38,802 bases of DNA from Hypsibius dujardini (taxonomy: Eukaryota > Tardigrada > Eutardigrada > Parachela > Hypsibiidae). Position 1 is the stretch's first letter. Every line of letters begins with the position of its first letter. The DNA is taken from positions 1 to 38,802 of the forward strand of contig LRSR01007313.1 in assembly GCA_001579985.1 (NCBI GenBank). The letters run 5' to 3'. The position numbers were made by a program, and so were the translations under genes. Below the pieces are notes generated by a model. That model was not told where the DNA came from. It worked only from the letters and a program-made list of their open reading frames with translations, and made no database searches. Positions 32,261-38,802 of this stretch are shown here, in pieces.

Positions 32261-32665
32261 CCTTCGTCCGTCCGTCCGTAATTAGATGTCCGTCCATAGA
32301 CAAAAGGATAGACGGACTAACGGATGGATGGACGGAGAAACGTACTCCAGTTGGACGGACCGAGAGACAGACTTGGACGGACGGATTGCGGATGGACGGA
32401 TTAACTGTGGAAGGACCGACGGATTATAAAAATACTAACAAAATTATAGAAGGACGGACAAACAAACTGCGGATGAACAAATGGACTGATTATAGACGAT
32501 AAGACTGACTGTTAGCAGACGCACGCACGGACAGACACACTGACGGGCGGTTTGACGGACAGATTAACTGCAGACGGATGGACGGACGGACAACCCAAAA
32601 CACTGTGAAGGGACCGACGAACGTGTAGCGGGCGGACAAACTTTGAACGAACGGACGGATTGCGC
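32261..32665 (+). repeat. Degenerate (GGAC)n/(CCGT)n tract
   Basis: Starts as CCGT units, flips to GGAC/GGAT units near 32300 and then continues to about 32660. Same repeat type as 26801-27080. ORFs over it are artefacts. Confidence 0.85.
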
Positions 32666-33279
32666 AGTGGAATACGACTTGTAGGTACTTGTAGGTGGTC
32701 GAACGAACGGAGAGCAAACAGCCAGATGTAGAGCTAGAAGAATGACCGTCGCATTGGTCCATGTCGCTTGCTATATTTTTTTCCGGTCGCTTTAATAAAA
32801 TGGTTTTTTGAGTACCTGGTAGTGTGGAAAATCCGTTTTTATGAGCGAATCATGCCAAAAAAACGGGTAGCCAAAAAAACGGTTATAGACATACTGCTTA
32901 AGGAAGTCAACCGACAACGTGTTGGCGTTTCCTGCGTTCAAACATTACACAAATTTCTTATTATGACGTTAATTGTGACTCGCTCATACTCTACAGTTGA
33001 ATCCTTTTCCGGAAAATTACACCCTTTTTTATGTGCTGAAGAACGATTTTCTTTCCGCGACCTTTAGTGTGTGGACGACTGATGACAATGAGCGACATTC
33101 TTAGCTTATTCTCTTGCTTGTATCATAAAAGAGAACTCTCGGATTATTTTCAGAATCGTATTATTTCACATTTGTTATGAAGCTTGCTGCTAGTCGGGAT
33201 AACCGTACTACCGTAATATATTATTTGAAATAAAAGTTCAAAATGTTACTGCCGTGAAACATAGAAGCACATCGAAAAG
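32666..33279. other. Intergenic, no gene seen
   Basis: A 99-codon ORF at 32768-33067 resembles no family I know and is AT-rich. I do not support it as a gene. Confidence 0.4.
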
Positions 33280-34451
33280 TCAATTGATTGAATAAACGTT
33301 CCGGTGCTCAAGAGACTCAGAATCTTTTGCCTGTATACCTTCCACCCTGTCCGGGCGATGGTTTAACCTCCATCCTTGACGCTGCAGGATACGACGCAGT
33401 TCGAATCTGTAGTCTTGATTGAGGCAAATAAAGATGACCTAGGCAAAGCATCAACAACTCGTATAAATGGCAAGAAATAAAGTAGTTCACAAATATTCCT
33501 CAAAGTTAACCCAACAAGGCGGTTATGCCTTACCGGACTGAAGGCATATTGTGATACCAAACAGAGACGCATCCAGACGAGCAGTAACGGTTGCCGCTGA
33601 AACACCGTTCCACTGTCCATGGTAAGCAGGGCGTAAGTTGGCAGGTTGCAGGCCACGCAGAACAGAAACGACACTAACAACATTCGTGCCACTCGCAAAC
33701 GCCGTTTTTTCATCTGGACCAACCGCTGACGTTCGAAGACCATACTATTGTTCATTGATACAGACACTTGTGTGGTCCGATAAGTTAAGGGATGACCTAC
33801 AATTACGACCAGTACCCCACCGACTACTATGTAAGGCCCATACGCACTTAATCCGAGAAAGCAGTAGCTCGCGAGGTTGTTTAACTCCGGCACCATCGCG
33901 CAATGCCCCACCCCGGACATAATGAAGGAGCCCCGAAACCCTAGAGCAAACGGCAGAACGGTGGCAATACCCATGCCCCAGCAAAAGGTCACCATCGCTC
34001 GAAACGGCCAAGGGGCAATCCATTTAGAGTAGCGGTACGGGAATATGATGGCAACGAGGCGGTTGATGGCCAGCCAGGCCTCTGTCCAGTTGCTAGCGTA
34101 AACCGTGGCCGACTGGAGAGAGTGGATGTAGGAGCAGATATTGCTGGGCACGGCCATGAACCAGTAAGCTTTCCCGTAGAGTACGACTGCGTTGATGGGG
34201 AAATGGATGCCGCACATGATGAGGCTGGTGATAAGGAGGTGGAGGATGAGGCTGCCGCAACCATTTCGGAGTTTCTTGTGGTTGGCGATGATACGGATGA
34301 GGAGGGCATTGCTAACGACTCCGAAGAGGCTGAAGGTGATGAGCACGATAAACCATGGAGTTAGTTGACCACGCAGAGCACCGGGGTTGTATTGCCAAGA
34401 TGTGGTTGTGTTCCATGAGGCTATAGTTTCATTGAAGGAGGTATTGATCAT
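33280..34451 (-). CDS. Class A (rhodopsin-like) GPCR, paralogue 2, intact
   Basis: Two exons, 34451-33534 (306 codons) and 33438-33280 (52 codons plus stop), 358 residues. GT at 33533 and AG at 33440-33439, phase 0. The start at 34451 is chosen because N-glycosylation sites NTS, NET and NTT follow at once; an ATG 16 codons upstream (34499) is the alternative. Seven hydrophobic helices are visible. Family marks: SNALLIRI in helix 1, WGMGIAT in helix 4, a Cys before helix 3 (NICSY) and one in loop 2 (GHCAM) for the usual disulphide. Deviations: N-R-L for DRY, no Asp in helix 2, and SPVIF for NPxxY, formed only after splicing. Intron retention would replace the tail after helix 7. Ligand unknown. 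Confidence 0.88.
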
Positions 34452-35514
34452 TTTTCCGGTATTTGTACTTTGCAATAAAAACCGGTACTTATTATTCAAC
34501 GTATAAATAATTTTTTTCTGTCTCGTTTACAGAAAAGGGCGAAGGTGCTAAAATTGTCTGTGCTTTAGTAAATGTGGATCTTCAAAAAGGAGACCTCGGA
34601 AGCGGGATCGGTTTATAGGTGGAAATCTGAGGTATGCAGTGACATTTGACCAGTGACATTTCCTTGCAATGCCCCATTGTAACGGGCAGGAAGTCTGTCA
34701 ATTGAAAGGGCTACACTGTAGTTTGTATTCTTTCGGAGCGCAATCTCCTTCGACATTTCTGAAAGGCACACACTATTTCTAGAATAAGCTGAACTTGAAT
34801 AGGGTTAGCTACATTTTCAAAGTACCGTACCCATAAGAGTAATGTACTCTTAGGGGAATTGTGGAAATTTCTTTGAGGGGAGCGCGTGTTTATTTGATTT
34901 TGGTCTTCAGTCTTTCAAAGAACAGCGGCCCTCCCAATTTCTGTCAACAAACCAGCGAAATGATTATAGATATATCTAAATACCAAACCAAGATCTACCA
35001 GACGCAAACAGTGTTAATAAGTTTTAATGTGATAAGTTCCAGCACGTTCTCTTTCATCCTTTCCCGGATCTAAAGGTCAATTAAAATGCGGCATTTCGAA
35101 CGACCTTCCGCGCATTGCCCTATCTGTAAAACACTGTACACAGATTGGCAGCTTCTTTTTCCACCTATTTTGCTGCTTAAATTTCGGCCTTAAGGCAATT
35201 TCTGTGACAACAAAAGGTTACGTAAAAATGGCTGCCGTGCAAGGAGCATGATCCGAACCCTCTGGCCTGTCATGACGCACATTGTGCTTCTGCCTTGGAC
35301 CTCTCAAACATTACATAAACATTTTTTTGTTGACGGTCGAGCCTGGATCAGCATTGCCCAATCGTGGGGGCCAGGGGATTTTTCCATATTTCATAAACTG
35401 GATTTTCCCTGTAAATGTCCATATCAACGTTTAGCTTGGGCGAAATAGCAGAGCAAACGTTCATTACCAGACGGACAAATTGGTTATCGCGGTCAAATTA
35501 CCATGTCGCTACTT
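34452..35514. other. Intergenic between GPCR paralogues 2 and 3
   Basis: About 1.06 kb. It should hold the promoter of paralogue 2, but I recognise no core element. Short ORFs here (34861-35073, 35248-35448) look like chance. Confidence 0.4.
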
Positions 35515-36663
35515 TTACAAATTCGACTCCTTTTGGGCCCGTAACAGAGTGCCAGAATCTTTTGGGCAAATACTTCCGCCCTGTTCCGTGAAAGAGCCCA
35601 ACCTCCGTCCTGGACGTGTGACGATGCGGCGCAATTCCGCCCGATAGTCTTGGTTGAAGCACAGGAAAATAATCTAAACCAACAAAATAATACAAATTAG
35701 TATGGAAATAATTGTCGCAATACCGTTATGTTAAGTCCGCACGAAAAGCTCAAGAACAATCCGCCTTACCGGACTGAAAGCGTACTGCGATATTAAAGAT
35801 AGGCGCATCCAGACGAAAATTAATGGATGGCGTACCAACACCCTCGCACCCAGCGACAGAAGTGCGTAAGTCGGAATGTTACAGACAAGGCAAAAGACAA
35901 ACGAGACGAGCAACATTCGTGCCACGCGAAAACGTCGGGATCTTAGTTGAATCGTCGGTGCACTTTGCGCTACCTCCTGCTTATCAGCCGGGGCGGTCAC
36001 TTTTACGGTACGAAAAGTCATCGAGTGACCCAGGATGACAACCAGCACGACACCCACTATAATGTACGGTCCATACGCGCTCACTCCAAGAAAGATGATG
36101 CTCACAAGGCTCCTAGCCCCAGGCATCATCGCGCAATGGCCCAAACCGGACATTACGAAGGAGCCTGCGAAACCCAGAGCAATCGGCAGTACGGTGGCAA
36201 TACCCATACCCCAGCTAAAGGCCACCATCGCTCGGAACGGCCAAGGGGCAACCCATTTCGGGTAGTGGTATGGGAATATGATGGCGACGAGGCGATTAAT
36301 GGCCAACCAGGCCTCTGTCCAGTTGCTGGCGTTGGCCGTGGCAACTTGGATGGAGTATATATAGGTGCAAATATTGCTGGGCACGGCCACGAACCAGTAA
36401 GCTTTCCCGTAGATTACGACAGCGTTGATAGGGAAATGGATGCCGCACATAATAAGGCTGGTAATGAGGAGGTGGATGATGAGTCGGCTACAATCGTTTC
36501 GGAGTTTCTTGTGGTTGGCGATGATGCGGAGGAGAAGGGCATTGCTGATGATTCCGAAGAGGCTGAAGGTGATGAGCAGGACAAACCACGCAGTTAACTG
36601 ACCGTGAAGGGCTTCGGAGTTGTCGTGCAACAGAGTGGTTCCGTTTGGGGTGCTGTTAGTCAT
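35515..36663 (-). CDS. Class A (rhodopsin-like) GPCR, paralogue 3, intact
   Basis: Two exons, 36663-35770 (298 codons) and 35673-35515 (52 codons plus stop), 350 residues, GT-AG, phase 0. The start at 36663 (MTNSTPNGTT) gives a short glycosylated N-terminus like paralogue 2; the open frame continues 54 codons upstream to 36825 with no family resemblance. Numbered marks: Asn41 (helix 1), Cys99 and Cys177 (likely disulphide), Asn123-Arg124-Leu125 for DRY, Trp151 (helix 4), Pro199 (helix 5), CNIP at 261-264 (helix 6) and Ser297-Pro298-Ile-Ile-Phe for NPxxY. Asp of helix 2 is replaced, probably by Ser69. The third loop is short, about 25 residues. Membrane receptor, ligand unknown; moody-like or peptide-like affinity is only a guess. 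Confidence 0.88.
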
Positions 36664-38760
36664 TTTGAAGTTTAAACTAGGTGGATTTTTGGCTCGTGTG
36701 AAATACTTGTTATATAAAATACACCGACGTAGTAATTCGGGTCTTGTGCTGTGGCCGACCCAGTGCTTCCCTTCTATGTCAAAGAGGGTCTCTGCGGGCA
36801 CTGAATTTATATACGGCAAAGCCAAGGATTCGGTGATCTTTGCTTATTATCGGGCACTGACCGTGACCGAGTGTAACGTTACGTTGAAAATGTCTTGCCG
36901 TGAGCAAAATTGTCTGATATGAACTCTTCTAACATTTTTGGGAACATTTCTGGGATGTAATGGTTTAACCCCAGGCATGACATGACCTCTGTGCATTGCC
37001 TTTGGAACCTGGCAAAGTTATCGGAATAAATGTCAGTTTCCGTTCCCTCCAAGCTCTTATTGGTAATGTATGTACAGTTACGTGTATTCCAAAATATACA
37101 ATCAATCGATCAATGACATGGAACGTATACATTTCCTCATTTCAACTCCTTTCAGTTCTTCTTCAAATGAGTATTTCGAGAAAACTCAACTGAGACACTA
37201 AATTGTGTGTGCGATCTGTGGTGAAAACTAAATATTGTTGATTTGAAGTCGGCCGTTTGAAACTTTGAGGGAAAGGGGAAGTAATTCTATCTTAAGACAT
37301 TCTGATAGGGAAACCCGTTCCCCCAAGGTCAAGATTTAGTAATTTTTCCTGCAAATGTTTGTCAAGCCTTTCCGCTTAGCTGCGCGTTTCCGGAGTAACG
37401 ATTAACGCCATAGCTACTCAGATTTTGGCAGTTTACCAGAGCCATTACCACCAAGTAGAGGGCCGTCATGAATACGTCGGGTATCTCGGAGGTGCGATCG
37501 TTACATTAACTCCACAGACCTGGATCATCCTTGGGGCGAGGTCCGACTTTGTCAAATTATTCTGTGACCTACATATATATATATATAAATATGATACTGC
37601 ACATGGTGCATATGGATTAGAATGATTAGCAGTAGAACCAGATTACAAACATATAACCAATATCGGTCCACCCATTGGAGGGCACGAGTCTCATCATCAA
37701 CTTCAACTCATCAAAATGACGCAACAGCAAAAAATTTCAACTGACCAAGTAGCAAATTGATGACAGAGTAATTTACCACTGAATCTTTAGTTCATTTTAG
37801 AGATCGGAAAATTCTGTTGAGTTTCAGCTTCCTTCCTCTACGCGCTTGTATTACGCGTGGCCGAAAGTAATTTACAGTAACTGAGCGCGTCTATGTTGGC
37901 CTTTTTGTATCTTGTCTTCTTTGTAAATAGTTGGTTGACCTATGTCGAACTTTCCGTTTTCTGCTTGGTTAGTTCATTGTTCATTTCATCTGGGTGGGCT
38001 GACACTTACAAATTATGAAAGGATGAGTCGCTGTGTGGGGACACAGCCAAAGCAAGAGCCTTTACTGCAATTCGTCCATCAAGGTTGTTTTCGTTTGGCG
38101 GTGCAGATTGTATTTGACACGCCACCTGTGCCCCTCACTAACTTAGATTGGCCCACTTTTGGCCATAAAACAAGGTGGCCAGGGGCCAGAGTTATGAGCA
38201 AATTCCAAGAGGCTATGCCCGCTTTTTATAGTAATCTTTTATAAATTAATACACTATATCTGCTTTCTGTTTGCGGATTCCGAAAAATAATTTTGCTGAT
38301 GGCATTCGATTACAGACTGATAAAGGTGTCAATCCTCATGGGTTCAATGTTCCTTCATCTGCGCAAGAAGCGTTTTAGCACGCACAGTAAAGGAGCACAC
38401 GCAAGCCGTAGTACAAACTATTCAATCCGGCAATTTCATCACTTCCTGTTATTAAGTGTTTATGGGATTTGACTTTTGCCTACTCTATTCAAAACTGCTT
38501 CTTTTTAATTCCATGTACAAAATTTGACTCTGTTTTCATACCAACAGATTCTCAGAGAACAGACTGGATGACGTACATCCCAAGCATGTACATCTCGATC
38601 ATTAGAGCAAAAATCCGCTTACAAATCCATCATTTTGTTAACGAAGCATATCAATATAGAATAATGCAATAAAAAATCATTCTGCTTTCGAAGCGCTACG
38701 CCGGTTGATCTGCTCTTGCGAACCCATCCTCGGTTACATATACATTCTGCACGGAACATA
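36664..38760. other. Intergenic, no gene seen
   Basis: About 2.1 kb upstream of GPCR paralogue 3. Short ORFs at 37425-37625, 37942-38244 and 38469-38672 have no recognisable features. A (TA)n run occurs at about 37572-37588. Confidence 0.4.
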
Positions 38761-38802
38761 ATGGAGCTTAATGTAACGAGCAACCTCACTAGTAGTAAGG
38801 GT
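38761..38802 (+). CDS. Possible N-terminus of another membrane receptor, cut by the window edge
   Basis: ATG at 38761 opens MELNVTSNLTSSKG to the window end, with two N-x-T sites (NVT and NLT) in the first ten residues. Intact and broken GPCR paralogues here all begin with such short, glycosylatable N-termini, so this may be the start of another receptor, on the opposite strand. Fourteen codons are not enough to prove it. Confidence 0.3.
   Translation, partial: MELNVTSNLTSSKG

Noticed and set aside
32215-32502. Thr/Asp/Gly-rich plus-strand ORF
   Set aside because: Begins in the hAT MITE and continues through the GGAC tract.
35947-36597. 216-codon plus-strand ORF over GPCR paralogue 3
   Set aside because: Antisense shadow of the receptor exon, acidic because of the complementary codons.

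Overview
The window is genomic DNA from an animal. Genes are split by GT-AG introns, intergenic DNA is rich in non-autonomous DNA transposons, and the families (diacylglycerol kinase, a PCBP-type KH protein, rhodopsin-like GPCRs) are metazoan. A kinase fused to odd leucine-rich modules and a lineage-type GPCR cluster suggest an ecdysozoan invertebrate. A tardigrade is my best guess, but that is inference and not proven by the sequence.

Region 1 (about 108-11,230, + strand) is one complete type I diacylglycerol kinase gene. I resolve 14 coding exons giving 1,146 codons, with every splice phase consistent. The order is recoverin-homology domain, two EF-hands, two C1 domains, catalytic DAGKc and accessory DAGKa. 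Its leader carries upstream ORFs. Its introns are filled with degenerate (TCTG)n or (CAGA)n tracts, and in several places complementary tracts flank an exon.

Region 2 (11,230-16,100) is mostly non-coding. It holds dispersed repeats and one KH-domain exon of the poly(C)-binding-protein type whose partner exons are not visible.

Region 3 (16,105-19,963, + strand) is a two-exon gene for a cytosolic-looking protein of 1,085 residues: an atypical protein kinase (HAD in place of HRD, DFD in place of DFG) followed by three divergent leucine-rich modules spaced by about 250 residues. This is the most novel protein in the window.

Region 4 (20,000-23,000) is a graveyard of transposable elements: a mariner-like element, a decayed reverse-transcriptase fragment and a foldback repeat. 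Region 5 (23,298-about 27,700, - strand) is a three-exon gene for a 435-residue protein of unknown function, with copies of the foldback repeat in its first intron and a probable non-coding first exon.

Region 6 (28,000-38,802) holds a deleted Tc1-like element, a perfect-length 243-bp-arm foldback MITE, a hAT MITE with an intact 8-bp target duplication, and a cluster of paralogous class A GPCR genes on the - strand: one frameshifted pseudogene and two intact genes, all with an intron at the same place in helix 7. A possible N-terminus of another membrane receptor starts at 38,761 on the + strand, at the very edge. The genes look functionally unrelated, apart from the GPCR paralogues.
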